Source: Pinus tabuliformis
Lineage: Eukaryota > Streptophyta > Pinopsida > Pinales > Pinaceae
Assembly: GCA_031772625.1 (NCBI GenBank)
Contig: CM062817.1
Span: 955,027,705-955,091,704 of the forward strand
Length of the DNA: 64,000 nucleotides
Direction: 5' to 3'
In this document: positions 1 through 12,430 of the stretch, one piece after another
How positions within the stretch are numbered: position 1 is the stretch's first letter
Layout: the number at the start of each line of letters is the position of its first letter
Made by a program: the position numbers and the translations under genes
Notes under the pieces: generated by a model
What the model was told of the DNA's origin: nothing
Seen by the model: the letters and a program-made list of their open reading frames with translations, nothing else
The model's database searches: none

Positions 1-1235
1 GTTCTCCACAAGAATGACAGGTGTTTATCAACTTATTCAAATAGTATTGTGATGTATTATCATGGGCATATGTCGATTTAAATACATATTACATTCATAA
101 TATCCAACACGTAATTCCTATAAAATAAGGGGTAAATCCTTTCCAACAGAAATTACGAAAAGTTCATCCAACAATGGAACCCCTTATCCAAAAGGAATTA
201 AGGAAGTTGTTGGATGCTCAGATCATCTTCAAAGTCATACATTCCACTTGGGTCTCCAACTTGGTCCCAGTCAGAAATAAGTCTGGAGAAATATGTTTAT
301 GTGTTGATTTCTGATATCTTAACTAGGCTTCTGACAAAGACAATTACCCAGTGTCATCCATGGAATATATCCTTCACAAATTAACTGGGTTTGAGATTTT
401 TTCTCTATTAGATGGTTTCTCAGGTTATAATTAAGTACTAGTAGCCGAACTAGATAGATTAAAAACTACCTTCTAGACCAAATGGGGAACATTCACTTTC
501 AAGAGGACGTCATTTGGACTTATAAACATAAGTGTGACTTTCTAATGAGAAATGGACATCAACTTCCATGGCCTTATAGGTTAGAGCATCGTTGTTTATT
601 TGCATGATGTTACTGTGTTCTCCAAGAAAATATCAAATCATGTACATCATCAAAATCATATATTCGAATGGTGTCAAAAGTATGGGATTTATCTTAATCC
701 CAAGAAGAGTGTATTTGGTGAGTCTGAAGGAATTCTACTGGGGCACATCATCACAAAGAGTGGAATTAATATTGATCCCAAGAGGGTGAAATCCATCATG
801 CAAATCTTGTGTCCAGTGAATAAGAAAGCCATGTAGTCTTTCTTAGGGAAAATTAATTTCCTGAGAAAATTCATCTTTGATTATGCTCAGATAGTCAAGC
901 CCATACAGGAGATGATCAAGAAAGATGCAATATACAAATGGGACAAATGGGAGAAGGACGTGCTCACTCGAATTAAGCATGTTATTACTTATGCACCTGC
1001 ATTATTTAGTTCAAATTATGGCAAATATTTCATGCTCTATATGTTTTCTTTGGATTCTTCGATTGCAATCGTGTTGACTCAGAAATATATTGAAGGAAAT
1101 AAGTGGTCTATCTCTTTTATGAGAGCTAGTCTACAAGGGTGAGAATTAAATTATCTTTTTATCGATAAACAAGCATATGTTGTATACAAGGAAGTTAAAT
1201 ATTTTAGGCCCTATCTATTGAAAGCTCACACAATC
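1..1235 (+). pseudogene. Decayed Ty3/gypsy pol (element A): reverse transcriptase and RNase H part
   Basis: Conceptual translation, with several in-frame stops and frame changes, gives the order of a Ty3/gypsy pol. The RT N-terminus lies at about 150-330 (region around residues like VSNLVPVRNKSGEICLCVDF). RT palm remnants with a YLHD box in place of YxDD lie near 590-610. The GHIITKSGINIDPKRV stretch that follows the thumb is at about 740-790. RNase H starts near 910-1140, with AYVVYKEVKYFRPYLLKAHTI up to 1235. The frame then breaks at the insertion of element 1 and resumes at 7117 (RANWMTCLQEYDLEF), so this is the left half of one older element. The integrase tail resembles the one at 63742-64000, so A and H are probably related lineages. 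Not functional. Confidence 0.85.
1231..1235. repeat. Target site duplication of element 1 (left copy)
   Basis: CAATC stands directly before the LTR start TGTTATG and is repeated at 7112-7116 directly after the other LTR end. This perfect 5-bp match fixes the borders of element 1. Confidence 0.95.
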
Positions 1236-1568
1236 TGTTATGAAACCAGCTCAAGAAAAGATAGAAAAGATAGATCAACGCCTTAGAATTCAGCCTCTTC
1301 GAGGGGGCAACCTCCTTTACATTACATAAATGAACAATTCTTGGATGATTCAAATGACAAAACCTCCTTTCTATATATAGGAGTCTAAGGAGTCACAATA
1401 TAATCCAGCCGACCTAACAATAATAATATAAAGCCACAAAAATAACAATAGAGGGATTCTATGGGGCACAGAAATAACAATATGGGGGTAATAGGGGCAC
1501 AACAATATAAATAAGGGGTATAACTACAATAGTAATGGGGTAATCACTAGTATTATAGGGACCCAACA
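1236..1568 (-). repeat. 3' LTR of element 1
   Basis: 333 bp, almost identical to 6779-7111. In element orientation it starts TGTTGGGTCCC and ends TTTCATAACA. A TATATATAG box (+ strand 1374-1381 region) is the likely core promoter. It is the downstream copy because the polypurine tract, not the primer site, adjoins it. Confidence 0.95.
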
Positions 1569-1580
1569 TGCCCCTCTCCT
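1569..1580 (-). other. Polypurine tract of element 1
   Basis: Read on the minus strand this is GGAGAGGGGCA immediately before the 3' LTR. It separates the pol stop codon from the LTR by only a dozen bases, so the coding frame runs right up to the plus-strand priming site. Confidence 0.85.
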
Positions 1581-4500
1581 TCAAAAAAGTGTTGTCCTCA
1601 ACGCTTGAGTAGTTCTGGATACTTCTGCATAAAATTCATCCTCCCATGTGGAATCTTCAGCGGATAAGTTCTTCCACTTGATAAGATACTCTGAAATTGA
1701 TCGATTTCGTAGCTGTCGAGTTCTTGTTTCTGTGACTGCTTCCGGTTCCAATATAATTTTTCCTTCCTCGTCAAGTTCTGGCAATATTGTTTGAATTGGG
1801 AGCTTGTCGCCTATAACCTTCTTTAAACATGAAACATGGAAAACTGGGTGCAATCGAGAAGCTGCAGGAAGCTCCAATTTGTATGCCATAGTACCAATCT
1901 TTTGCAACACCTTGTACGGACCATAATACTTTGGTGATAATTTATTATCCTTCTTAGCTTGCTTTAGGGACATTTGCTTATATGGTTGTAGCCGTAGGAA
2001 TACCCAATCACCTACATCAAAACTTCTTTCACTGCGATGTTGATCTGCCTGTTGTTTCATTCTATTTTGTGCCAACACGAGGTTATCCTTTAAGAGTTGG
2101 AGGACTTGTTGTTGATGTTCGATGTGATGTTCCACTGCCTGAACCTTAGAATTTTCTCTTAAATATGATGTGATGGATGGTGGTTGATACCCATAAAGTG
2201 CCATAAATGGGGTCATTTTTGTTGCTGTATGGAAGGAAGTGTTATACCACCATTCAGCCAGAGGCAACCATTTGACCCATTGTGTCTGTTTATCAGATAC
2301 AAAGCAACGAAGATATCCTTCCAAACATTTGTTTACTATCTCAGTTTGCCCATCAGATTGAGGATGATAAGATGAGCTATGAGCTAACTGAGTACCAAGA
2401 CAAGAAAATAATTCTGTCCAAAAATTTCCAGTGAAAATGGGATCTCTGTCACTTACAATAATCTTTGGGTTTCCATGTAGCTTTTGAATTGTTTCCATAA
2501 ATGCAGTAGAAACTGTACTGGCTTTAAATGGATGTGATAATGCACAAAAGTGTGCATACTTGGTAAGTCTGTCAACTACCACCATGATGACACTCTTTCC
2601 CTCAGACTTGGGTAAACCTGTGATAAAATCCATTGAAACCTCCTCCCAACGTTGGCTTGGAATGGATAAAGGTTGTAATAGACCCGGTGTCTTAATTGTT
2701 TCAACTTTATTTTGTTGGCAAACCAAACATTCCGCCACAAACTTTTGAATATCTGATTTAAGGCCATCCCAAAAAAATTCCTTCTTAACCCTGTGGTAAG
2801 TTTTTAAAAATCCTGAGTGCCCTCCTAAGGGAGAAGTGTGCAATTCCATAAGAATCTTTTGTTTTAGCTGGGAATTCTTACAGAGGTATAAGCGATCTTT
2901 GTACCATAACGAATCATTTTTCCAGCTAAATGTATCAGAAGTACTGGAATCTTGTTGTAGCTTTCGAATAAGTGCCCACACTTCTTCGTCATTCTTCCAT
3001 TCCTCCCTTGCTTCGTTTATCCAATCTGGTTGGATAATAGAAATGGCACACAACAATGCTTCCACATCCTCATCCTTTCTTGAGAGTGCATCTGCCACCA
3101 CATTTTGCTTCCCTTTTTTGTAGATGATTTCAAAGTCATAACCCAACATCTTTGTGACCCACTTTTGTTGCTCTTCAGAGGATAATCTTTGTTCTAAAAA
3201 GTATTTAAGGCTATCATGATCCGTTTTTACCTTGAAGTGTCTTCCCATTAGGTAGGGTCGCCATTTCTTAAGTGCATGGAGTATTGCCAACATTTCCTTC
3301 TCATAAATAGCTTTGCTTAAAAACTTTCCCTTGATTGGACGACTTTCAAAAGCAATGGGTCTTTCATCTTGCATTAGAACAACACCAATTCCATTTCCTG
3401 AAGCATCACATTCCACAATAAAGGTTTTTGTGAAGTCCGGTGTAGCTAAGACCGGTGCTTGGCACATTGCCTCTTTAAGATGTTCAAAGGCCTTTGTTGC
3501 TTCCGGAGTCCATGAAAATGAATCTTTCTTCAATAATGTTGTTAGAGGTGCTGCTATTCTCCCATAATTCTTAACAAACTTGCGATAATACCCTGTCAAC
3601 CCAAGAAATCCTCGCAGATGCTTTATGGATGTGGGGATTTTCCATTCCTTAATGGCTTTAATTTTGCTAGGGTCTACCTTAACTCCTTCATGAGATACAA
3701 TATGACCCAAATATTCCACCTCCTGGACTCCAAAGAAACATTTGGATCTTTTTGCATATAATTGTTTCTCCTCCAATAGTTGTAGCACCCTGTCAACATG
3801 TTCAACATGATCCTTCCAAGACTTGCTGTAGATTAGTATATCATCAAAAAATACTAACACAAATTTTCTAAGGAATGGTTTGAAAATTGAATTCATCAAA
3901 CCTTGAAATGTTGAAGGTGCATTGGTAAGGCCAAAAGGCATGACCAAAAATTCATAATGACCCTCATGAGTTCTAAATGCCGTTTTCGGAATGTCTTCAA
4001 TCTTCATTCTGATTTGATGATATCCTGAACGAAGATCCAACTTGGTGAAGTAAATTGATCCATGCAATTCATCCAGTAATTCATCAATGACAGGAATGGG
4101 GAACTTATCTTTAATAGTGAGCTTGTTGAGCTCCCTATAATCCGGACACATGCGCCATGATCCATCCTTCTTGTGCACCAATACTACTGGAGCTGAGAAA
4201 GAACTTTGACTCGGTTGAATTATACCAGCCTCTAGCATTTCTGCAACCATACGTTCAATTTCACTTTTTTGGACATAGGGATATCTGTACGGCCTGATGT
4301 TTGGAGGAACACTTCCTGGAATCAGATGAATAGCATGATCATGATCACGCATAGGTGGGAGACCTTTGGGAGTCTCAAATACCTTGGAATGATTGTCCAG
4401 GACTTTTTGGAGATCTGGAGAAATAGATGATTCCAATGTGGAAACATCTAGCGAACATAATTGTGCAATTACACCTCTTTGCTCCTTTTTTAGAAGCTTT

Positions 4501-6101
4501 GTCATGCCATTAGAGCTGATTATCTTTCCTGGTTTCCCTGCAATACCCCTTAATTCAACTTCCTTTCCTTCCGTAGAAAATTTGATGAAAAGTTCTTGAA
4601 AATTAAAAGCTATTGTACCCAAGGATTGTAGCCATTGGACTCCTAGTACAACATCAGCACCTCCCATTGGAATGGAAAGCATTGGGCTAGTCAATACATA
4701 TTCTCCCATGGATAGCTTGATATTATGGCACTTTCCAGAGCAATTTATTGTTCCTCCATTTGCAATCATCACTTGACACTCTGGTGCTGGATATAGGAAG
4801 CAATTCAATTCTTTTGCTACCCTACAATGAATAAAATTGTGGGTGCTTCCTGAATCAATCAACACTATTACCTTTTTCTTCTTGATTTGTCCTTCTATCT
4901 TGATGGTTTGAGGAGTGGTAATTCCCGCCAATGCATTACAAGATATGGTCGGATTTATTTGTTCTTCATCTAGGCTTTGTTCCTGGAATATATCCTCTTC
5001 TTTTGACCTTTCTTGCTCCTTTTCTTCTTCCTCTTCACAATCTATGTAGAATAATTTCTTCTCAGCACACTTATGACCTTTTGTGTATTTGCTATCACAA
5101 TTGTAACAAAGCCCTTTTGCTCTTTTTTCTTCCAATTGTTGTGGTGTCAACCTTGTAGGTTGTGGAAGACTAGGGGCAACAACACTTCCGTCTTTATAGT
5201 TGTGAGTGGTATGCTTCCTAGTTGCCATAATTTTGCTTTCCATTTTTCTTGCTAACCTGAATGCCTTCTCTAATGAATCAGGTTCCCAAAGGCGAACATC
5301 ATGTTGGATATTATCCTTTAAAGACCCTATGAACACATCAATCCTATGCTCCTCTGGAATATCTTTTACCCTTATGTTCAATTTTTGGAACTCCTCAATG
5401 TGCTCCATTATTGAACCCTTTTGTTTGAGACTTATCAATTGGCTAAAAAAAGTGTTGCTTTTTGTATCCTCATAATGTGCTATCAATTCTTCCGTAAAAA
5501 TTGCCCAAGTGATAAATTGTTTACGAGAACAAAGCCATTGATACCATACAAACTGATTTGGTTCCAAATATACAGTTGCCATACGTACCTTTTGTGTGTT
5601 TTGCACATTATTGAGATCGAAGAATTGCTCCATCTGTAATATCCATGTGGCGGGATCCTTGCCATCAAACTTCCTCATATCGATTTTTGGAATATGGTGA
5701 TTCTTCGATCCAAAATTAGTGTCTATGGAATCATGATTAACATTTCTTTTGTTCTCATCATGAGTTTCCTTTACTACCTTTTCACCATTAGTAAGTATTT
5801 CTTGTAGAAAATTTGTCAAATCTGTCTTCAAATCTGCCATGCCTGTCTTCAAATTTGTGTTCAAATCTATCTTCAAATTGTCCATCTTAGCTTCCATGCC
5901 ATTCATCTTAGCTTCCATGCCATTTATACTAGCTTCCACGCCATTTATCTTAGCATCTGTTAACTTTTGTGAGCGTGACATTTGTTGCACTTGTTCTTGT
6001 AATTTTGATATATCATGTAGCATTTCTTCCTCTTCTTCATGAGTCATGCTAGAGCTTTCAGGTTCCTTACTAGGTGTTTGCATTTTCTTTCCTCGGGGCA
6101 T
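1581..6101 (-). CDS. Intact gag-pol polyprotein of a Ty3/gypsy chromovirus, 1506 aa
   Basis: Single frame without stops. Order: a coiled-coil N-terminus with 7-residue repeats (about 47-85); Gag core (about 130-295); a zinc knuckle of the C-x2-C-x7-H-x-C form (C332, C335, H343, C345); aspartic protease DSG (D416); RT with LDLRSGYHQ (D689) and FFDD (D753, D754); RNase H (D899, E936, D961); integrase zinc finger (H1088, H1095, C1125, C1128); integrase core D1158, D1218, E1254 with 35 residues between the last two; a GPY module (about 1388-1428); and a chromodomain (about 1450-1497, [15 protein letters not shown]). All catalytic residues I can place are present. The ATG lies about 660 bases after the PBS. 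The product should assemble particles, copy its RNA and integrate, with the chromodomain steering target choice. No frameshift between gag and pol, as is usual in this group. Confidence 0.95.
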   Translation of the reverse strand: MPRGKKMQTPSKEPESSSMTHEEEEEMLHDISKLQEQVQQMSRSQKLTDAKINGVEASINGMEAKMNGMEAKMDNLKIDLNTNLKTGMADLKTDLTNFLQEILTNGEKVVKETHDENKRNVNHDSIDTNFGSKNHHIPKIDMRKFDGKDPATWILQMEQFFDLNNVQNTQKVRMATVYLEPNQFVWYQWLCSRKQFITWAIFTEELIAHYEDTKSNTFFSQLISLKQKGSIMEHIEEFQKLNIRVKDIPEEHRIDVFIGSLKDNIQHDVRLWEPDSLEKAFRLARKMESKIMATRKHTTHNYKDGSVVAPSLPQPTRLTPQQLEEKRAKGLCYNCDSKYTKGHKCAEKKLFYIDCEEEEEKEQERSKEEDIFQEQSLDEEQINPTISCNALAGITTPQTIKIEGQIKKKKVIVLIDSGSTHNFIHCRVAKELNCFLYPAPECQVMIANGGTINCSGKCHNIKLSMGEYVLTSPMLSIPMGGADVVLGVQWLQSLGTIAFNFQELFIKFSTEGKEVELRGIAGKPGKIISSNGMTKLLKKEQRGVIAQLCSLDVSTLESSISPDLQKVLDNHSKVFETPKGLPPMRDHDHAIHLIPGSVPPNIRPYRYPYVQKSEIERMVAEMLEAGIIQPSQSSFSAPVVLVHKKDGSWRMCPDYRELNKLTIKDKFPIPVIDELLDELHGSIYFTKLDLRSGYHQIRMKIEDIPKTAFRTHEGHYEFLVMPFGLTNAPSTFQGLMNSIFKPFLRKFVLVFFDDILIYSKSWKDHVEHVDRVLQLLEEKQLYAKRSKCFFGVQEVEYLGHIVSHEGVKVDPSKIKAIKEWKIPTSIKHLRGFLGLTGYYRKFVKNYGRIAAPLTTLLKKDSFSWTPEATKAFEHLKEAMCQAPVLATPDFTKTFIVECDASGNGIGVVLMQDERPIAFESRPIKGKFLSKAIYEKEMLAILHALKKWRPYLMGRHFKVKTDHDSLKYFLEQRLSSEEQQKWVTKMLGYDFEIIYKKGKQNVVADALSRKDEDVEALLCAISIIQPDWINEAREEWKNDEEVWALIRKLQQDSSTSDTFSWKNDSLWYKDRLYLCKNSQLKQKILMELHTSPLGGHSGFLKTYHRVKKEFFWDGLKSDIQKFVAECLVCQQNKVETIKTPGLLQPLSIPSQRWEEVSMDFITGLPKSEGKSVIMVVVDRLTKYAHFCALSHPFKASTVSTAFMETIQKLHGNPKIIVSDRDPIFTGNFWTELFSCLGTQLAHSSSYHPQSDGQTEIVNKCLEGYLRCFVSDKQTQWVKWLPLAEWWYNTSFHTATKMTPFMALYGYQPPSITSYLRENSKVQAVEHHIEHQQQVLQLLKDNLVLAQNRMKQQADQHRSERSFDVGDWVFLRLQPYKQMSLKQAKKDNKLSPKYYGPYKVLQKIGTMAYKLELPAASRLHPVFHVSCLKKVIGDKLPIQTILPELDEEGKIILEPEAVTETRTRQLRNRSISEYLIKWKNLSAEDSTWEDEFYAEVSRTTQALRTTLF

Positions 6102-6764
6102 CAGTTACCGATAATAATGCTCTACTATGCCCTTTGAATTCCTTCAAAATAAATTTTCAAACCAAGCTTAAGCAAAAATTTAAAAAAATCTACACACCTT
6201 TTTTCACTTTGTAGGAGCTCGATATTGCCTCTGATGTATCTCTGTACTTTCCAATCATCTAGTTCTGAATTTGTGACCTGTAGTAGCTCTCTGTGTCCTC
6301 TTTCCAATGCCACCAGTCTGATCCAAATTGGATTCTCCAAGAAAGAGTTATGCACAATCTCCCAAGATGACCTGATTATAGACTTTCAGTAGAGCGAACT
6401 TGTATGAAGTGCCACGAGTACAATTTTCGATATTTGGTTCTAAAAACGATTCAAAAGAAACTACAGTCTGTCCTCTTTCTGTACCTTCTTACGAAATTTC
6501 AATCTGATTCCCAGAGAGAAAGTTATGACAATTTTCCCCAGGTCACCTGTTTTGAATGTAATTCAGGAGTCTGCAAAAAGACCAACTTCCTCAGATCATA
6601 TCTCCAAAAATATCGCGCGAAAAGCTCTGAAATTTGGACCCAAGGTTCAGCACGATTTCTTCTCAAATGGGTTTTTTTTGCAACTTCTGAAACATCACAG
6701 AAAAAAATTTATAGCGAAAATGCCACGATGACCTGTTTGGAGCAGCGAAACCCTAGAATCCAAA
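6102..6764 (-). other. 5' leader of element 1
   Basis: About 660 bp between the PBS and the gag start, on the minus strand. It contains an upstream frame of 76 codons (6125-6355), which may be chance. The PBS-proximal 570 bp match the leader of element D (19087-19680) and, unexpectedly, the inside of both LTRs of copia element F (about 33500-34075 and 53240-53818). Confidence 0.8.
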
Positions 6765-6776
6765 GCTCTGATACCA
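6765..6776 (-). other. Primer-binding site of element 1
   Basis: On the minus strand TGGTATCAGAGC, the standard complement of the 3' end of plant initiator methionine tRNA, two bases from the 5' LTR end. Confidence 0.95.
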
Positions 6777-6778
6777 AA

Positions 6779-7111
6779 TGTTATGAAACCAGCTCAAGAA
6801 AAGATAGAAAAGATAGATCAACGCCTTAGAATTCAGCCTCTTCGAGGGGGCAACCTCCTTTACATTACATAAATGAACAATTCTTGGATGATTCAAATGA
6901 CAAAACCTCCTTTCTATATATAGGAGTCTAAGGAGTCACAATATAATCCAGCCGACCTAACAATAATAATATAAAGCCACAAAAATAACAATAGAGGGAT
7001 TCTATGGGGCACAAAAATAACAATATGGGGGTAATAGGAGCACAACAATATGAATAAGGGGTATAACTATAATAGTAATGGGGTAATCACTAGTATTATA
7101 GGGACCCAACA
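6779..7111 (-). repeat. 5' LTR of element 1
   Basis: 333 bp, paired with 1236-1568. It is the upstream copy because the PBS adjoins it. The four differences from its partner lie in the last 120 bases in + orientation. Confidence 0.95.
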
Positions 7112-7116
7112 CAATC
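7112..7116. repeat. Target site duplication of element 1 (right copy)
   Basis: CAATC, identical to 1231-1235. Confidence 0.95.
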
Positions 7117-8620
7117 ATATTTATACCTCATCCAACAATAAGAACATTTTTCTTGCAGTAAGAGCTGGGTGAGAAGAGGGCTAACTGGATGACATGTCTT
7201 CAAGAATATGATCTAGAGTTCAAACTAGTTCTATAATAAAAGGTCATGGCCTATGTAAGCTAGTCGTCGAAGCAAGAGATGATTTTCAACACGATATTTC
7301 AGGATGGGATTAGGAGATTGAAATGTATAACATTGAACATGTTCTTCAGTCCACGTCTACAATGCCCTAGTACGCAGATTTTCGACAATTTCTGGAGCAT
7401 TGCACCTTGCCCTCGCACTTACCGAATAAAAAAAAATGCACATTTGTTTAAAACATTTATCTTATCAATTGGTTCATGGAGTGCTTTTCCAGAAGCCCCA
7501 TAATGGTGGCCTATTGAGGTGCCTTGAGACGCAGGATACAGAGAAGGTCTTGAAATATTTACACAATGGATAGGCAGGTGGATACTATGCAGGTGACACT
7601 ATGGCACATAAGGTTATGAGGGTTGGATATTATTGACCCACTTTATTTAAGGATGCTCGCGCTTATGTCCTCAAGTTCCAATCGTGTTAGATATGTGTCG
7701 ATCACAATCAGAGGTCAGTCACCACAATGCTAACAGTAGCAATTGAGGAACCATAACAACAGTGGGGCCTTGATGTTATTGGAGATATTTTTCCTAATTT
7801 GCCAAAGCATAACCAATATATCCTAAAAATGACATATTACTTCACTCGGTGGTCAGAAGTAGTTCTTATCAAACAAGTAAATAAGCAGAAAGTCATTCAT
7901 TTTTTGCAACAGAATATTATAACCAGGTTTGATGTTCCTATGTCACTTGTCTTTGATAATGCGACTTCCATTTTATTGTTGAAAATTTATGAATTCACAT
8001 TAGAAAATGGAATTGTATTGAAACATCCATCTAATTATTATCTGCAAGAAAATGGTTTGGACAAATCAACGAACAAGAATCTTATTCGTAAAATCAAGAA
8101 AACCATGTTCTCTTAATAAGGGAATTTACATAAAGCTTTGACTAATTCTCCTTGGTCCAACCATGTAACTCCAAATCCTTCCCTAAGAACCTCACCATAC
8201 ATCCTAGTTTACGGTAAAGAAGTTATCTTGCCTTTGAACTTGTATCTTCTGGCATTGCAACTCTCTCAAGATTCACGAGGTAGGCCTTGCCTTCTATTTT
8301 ATAACATGATTGATATGCTACTTAAACTTGAGGAAGAATGGCTCAAGGACAAAGACAAATTTGTTGTACATCAGAATTGTGTAAAGTGTTGGTTTGATAA
8401 GAAGTCTGTAGGGCAAACAGATTTGATGTGGGTGACCTAGCACTAAAGTGGGACAAATCCCATGAAGAAAAGGGGAAACACACAAAGTTCTAGCCTTTGT
8501 GGATTGGACCATTTACTATTTATGAAAAGGTAGGCCACAATACTTTCAAGCTAAAATCATTAGATGGGAGGATTGACCCCCTTCCTGTAAATTTCCGAGA
8601 TCTAAAGAATTACTTTTTAT
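7117..8620 (+). pseudogene. Decayed Ty3/gypsy pol (element A): RNase H end and integrase
   Basis: Continuation of the pol remnant broken at 1235. It holds the last RNase H residues (ELGEKRANWMTCLQEYDLEF, about 7150-7225), then a poorly preserved spacer and integrase zinc-finger zone to 7700. Integrase core remnants lie at 7799-8116 (YFTRWSEVVLIKQVNKQKV) and 8138-8300 (SPYILVYGKEVILPLNL). The C-terminal module lies at about 8430-8615 (KWDKSHEEKGKHTKF, then WIGPFTIYEKVGHNTFKL and DPLPVNFRDLKNYF). Many stops and frame changes make it non-functional. The integrase C-terminus is of the same type as that at 63742-64000. Confidence 0.85.
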
Positions 8621-9864
8621 AGCGACTACAAGTTGCACTTCCTGTATAGTTGCTTTGTTTCTATTTCTTTTTGTGTTTTTTGTTCATGTGTTATGTAATT
8701 CATGTCTTGGCATGTCTTGTTTGTCGGTCGTTTTAAATAAATAAGACCCTTGTGTAAAGTGCATGGCTCAAAATATTTTGTGGTGTAGTGAAAGAGAAAT
8801 GTGACAACTACAACGCTTGGATTTTTGTTGTCATAATTCTTTGTTTGGGAAAATGCCATAGGTTGAGCTAAGTCCAGATGGAAAATGTGATTCATCCAAT
8901 AGGAGAACCTTGGGGGAACATATTAGATCCATTCCTATGTTGGTATCTAAACTACTCAACTTAGTGTAAATCTACTTGTGTGTTAATGCTTGTCCAATCT
9001 AGTAGAGAAGGGATAAGGGGGAATCTAATGTGAGAAAAGCAATATTAGATATCTTAAAAATACTTATCTGAAGGGGAAAATTCCTTTGCTCTTAATAATT
9101 TAGGATCAATCTTCCACCCATTGAAAATAATAAGTTCGAATGCACAGTTCTATTAAAATAAATAAATAAAGGGTGAAAGAAGAGAAAGGCTTCCTGCGTA
9201 GGGAGGTGAGGCAAGAGACTCCGCTGGGGTACTATCCAGGCTTGTTGGTAGTGGAGCAACACTAGATATGAAAACTCATAGTTTGAAAATCACAAACTTG
9301 TCGTGCACATTACCCTTTCCTATATTGAAACAATTGTGATATGGTGTATCTTCTGTGTGTGTTTTGACCAAGTAGAGAAAAGTGAGATGTTATGTATAAA
9401 ACTAGGTAAAAAAGGGGAAATAGAGGAAATAAATACTTCCTAAGGTATAACCCTTAACTGAAATATATTCTTAGATAGATAAGATGAAGTCCATCCAATG
9501 TGCTTCCAAGTGTTGTCACTGCTACAACACCCTCCAAAATTTCACTACATTTGAATTTTGGAGCCGACTATCATTATTGAATCTAGAGTCTCTTTGATCA
9601 GAAAATGTCGTTTCATGGTATTATATGTGTTTCAAGTATCTTTGAATGGTATCAAGTGTTATCGCATTGATTAAAACATATTTTGGTGCATTTCATGGTC
9701 ATAACATCTTTTTTGTCGTAAAACAACACTTTTGGGTCGCAGTTGCACATGTTACACTCGTTGCACTTAGGGAATGCATATAGAGTGGAGTTTTGATGTA
9801 TATTCATAATTTTTCAAGTTTTCATATGTTTTCTTGATGATTTGGTATGTTTCGCACATGGTTC
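8621..9864. other. Non-coding tail after element A pol
   Basis: No coding similarity seen. It has the look of the 3' untranslated region or LTR of an old gypsy element, with purine runs such as AAGGGGGAATC at about 9005-9020, but I found no matching second LTR or TSD. Confidence 0.4.
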
Positions 9865-12430
9865 TATGTCTAAACTCATCCTGTTTTCGCCTTGCCTCAA
9901 ATTCTAGACTTAGGCAAATCTTTGGTTACAAAGCGAACTCATTCAGGCCTAGAGTGCATGAGCGTACTCTGAAACCTTGATGGTGATTCCTTTTTTGTTC
10001 TAAAGTGTGTCATGCACCCTCCAAGGCACAAGTTGAAGTCTTTAACCCCCTTCTCCCATCCTTACTCTGAACTGCACCCTTCTAGAGACCAAGTCTTCCT
10101 TGAGCAGGCTCCTTTGACTTGAAGAAGTGTGCCCTCCTTGAGCACATAGGCACACCCTGAAGGCCTCAATCTCCTACCTTAAGCTTTCCATAATACACCA
10201 TGCACCATCCAGACCCTTTGAGTGCATGAGCACACTCTAAAGGCACAAATATCTTCCCTTCAACCTTCAGACTTGCGCCATGCACCCTCTTGGGCCTCTT
10301 GAGTTCACCCTGAAGGCCAGAAGCCTTCACCCTTCATCCTTTAGGAGTGCACCCTTCAACCTCCATATATTCCTTGAATTCATAGTGCACTTGGGAAGCT
10401 TGAATCCTTCCCCTTCGTCCTTTGGACTTGCACCATGTGCCCTGCCTTGATCATCCCCTTCTTTTGAGTGCATGAGTGCATGTCGAAGCCTCGAAGCCTT
10501 CCATCTTTAGCCTTTCAACTTTTCAAAGTGTGCCCATGTGCCCCAAATCCCCTTTTGTCCCTCTTGAGCATACCAAAAAGGAATGAATATAAAATATGCA
10601 TGAAACGTGGTAGAATAGGATATTTTTAGGTGATGGTTGCTCATCATGAGTGATTTGCAGATACATGTATTCCAGAAACATCATGGCAAGCACACATGAG
10701 GAAGATCAAGAAATGAGAACAAACAAATGAAGATCGAAAAGAATGAAGAATACACTTGAATCTTGGCAATCAAAGCACCCCAAAGACTCCATTTGATCAA
10801 AGACACTTTGGAGGGCAAAGAACATCAATGATTGAAGTTGCATGAAGAATGAAGATACAATTGAATTCATGTCACCACTAGAGAAAGTCAATGTCACCAG
10901 TCATTATTAGTCCCATTCATCAAAGATAGTTACATGTCAAGTCTTATCACATGATGATGTGGAAGTCATGATGTACTATTGTAATCATTCTAAGGAAAAA
11001 TAAGTGGAATACCAAGAGTCATGGAAGTCCAAAAGACATGTAATACCAAAAGGAATATTTAATTCCCAAATTCATTTGGAATTCCAAAGGTTGTATAAGT
11101 CCAAAGGCCAGTAGAAGTTAGAAATTCAAGAGTCATGAGGATGTGAAAGGTCATGCCTCAAGTTATATGTCTAAACTCATCTTATTTTCCCCTCACCTCC
11201 TTTAAAGCCTTGATGGGGAATCCTTCGTTGTTCGGAAGTGTGCCATGCACCCTCTAAGGGCACAAGGCACACTCCTTAACCCTCTTCCCCTTTCCTTACT
11301 CTGAATTATTCCCTCTTAGAGACCAAGTCTTCCTTAAGCACACTCCTTCGACTCGAAGAAGTGCACCCTACTTGAGTGCGTAGGTGCACCCTAAAGGCCT
11401 TAAGCTCCTGCCTTTAGCCTTCCCTAATGAACCATCTTCCCTCTAGACCCTTTGAGAACATGATCGCACTATGAAGGCATGAATATTTTCCGTTCATCCT
11501 TCATACTTGCGCCATGTGTCCTCCTAGACCTATTGAGTGCATGAGCACACCCTGAAGGCCTAAATTCTTCAGCCTTCAACCTTCTGGTCTGCACCATGTG
11601 CCCTCCATATTCCCCTTTAGCACACAACACACTTGGGAATCTTGAAGCCTTCCCCTTTGCCCTTCGTACTTGCGTCATTCACCCTAGCTTCAATATCATC
11701 TTCTTTTGAGCACATGAGCACATGTCGAAGCCCCGAAGCCTTCCCTCTTCATCCCTTTAGCCTTTCAAAGTGCACCCATGTGACCTAAAGCCCCCTTTTT
11801 CCCTATTAAGTGCATGGAAAAGCCATGAACAAAATATATGCATGAAGCATTGTATAATATGAGATTTTGAGGCTAATGGTTGCTCATCATGAGTGATTTG
11901 CAGATACATGTATTCCAAAAACATCATGGAAAGAAAAAAGAGGAAGATCGGGCAAGGAGAAAAGAAAAGGAAGCTCAAAAGGAATGAAGAACATTCTTGA
12001 ATCTTGATGATAAAAGCACCCTGAAGACTCCATTTGATTAGAGACCCGTTGGAGGGTAGAGGACATCAACGATTGAACTACATGAATAATGAAGATATAG
12101 TTGGCATCCATGTCACCACTCGAGAAATTCCATGTCATTAGACAGTATTAGTCCCTGTCATCAAAGATAGTAACATGTCAAGAGTCATCACACAATGATG
12201 TGGAAGTCATGATGTACTATTTTAATCATTCTAAGGAAAAATAATTGGAATACCAAGAGTCATGTATGAACTAAAGAGTCATGGAAGTCCAAAAGACATT
12301 TAATACCAAAAGGCATATGTAATTCCCAAATTCATTTGGAATTACAAAGGTTGTAGATGTCTAAAGTTCACTAGAAGTTAGAAAGTCAAGAGTCATGAGT
12401 ATGTGAAAGGTCATGCCTAAAGTTATAAAT
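9865..12430. repeat. Diverged tandem duplication, unit about 1.27 kb
   Basis: Unit 1 is about 9865-11160 and unit 2 about 11165-12430. Clear paired blocks are CTCATCATGAGTGATTTGC at about 10638 and 11882, and the AACTCATC... block at about 9874 and 11175. Each unit's first half is itself made of degenerate 75-100 bp subrepeats around phrases like TTGAGTGCATGAGCACAC (about 9955, 10215, 11535) and AAGTGTGCC. No coding content. It may be the U3 part of a large LTR, because a TATAAATA-like box follows at about 12423-12430. Confidence 0.75.

Larger units (their letters stand above)
1236..7111 (-). mobile_element. Young, apparently complete Ty3/gypsy chromovirus (element 1)
   Basis: A 5,876-bp minus-strand LTR retrotransposon. 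It has two 333-bp LTRs (TG...CA), a CAATC target duplication, a PBS matching initiator methionine tRNA, a polypurine tract, and one unbroken gag-pol frame ending in a chromodomain. The LTRs differ at only four positions (about 1.2 percent, all transitions), so insertion is the most recent event I can see in the window. It sits inside the decayed pol of element A. Short LTRs, a single fused frame and a C-terminal chromodomain fit the smaller plant chromovirus clades (Reina or Galadriel-like); the clade itself is inference. An older relative (element D) starts at 18752 on the other strand. Confidence 0.95.

Noticed and set aside
2184..5668. Several 60-95 codon + strand frames and minus-strand frames inside the gag-pol region of element 1
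   Set aside because: All overlap the intact 1506-codon frame and are shadows of it.
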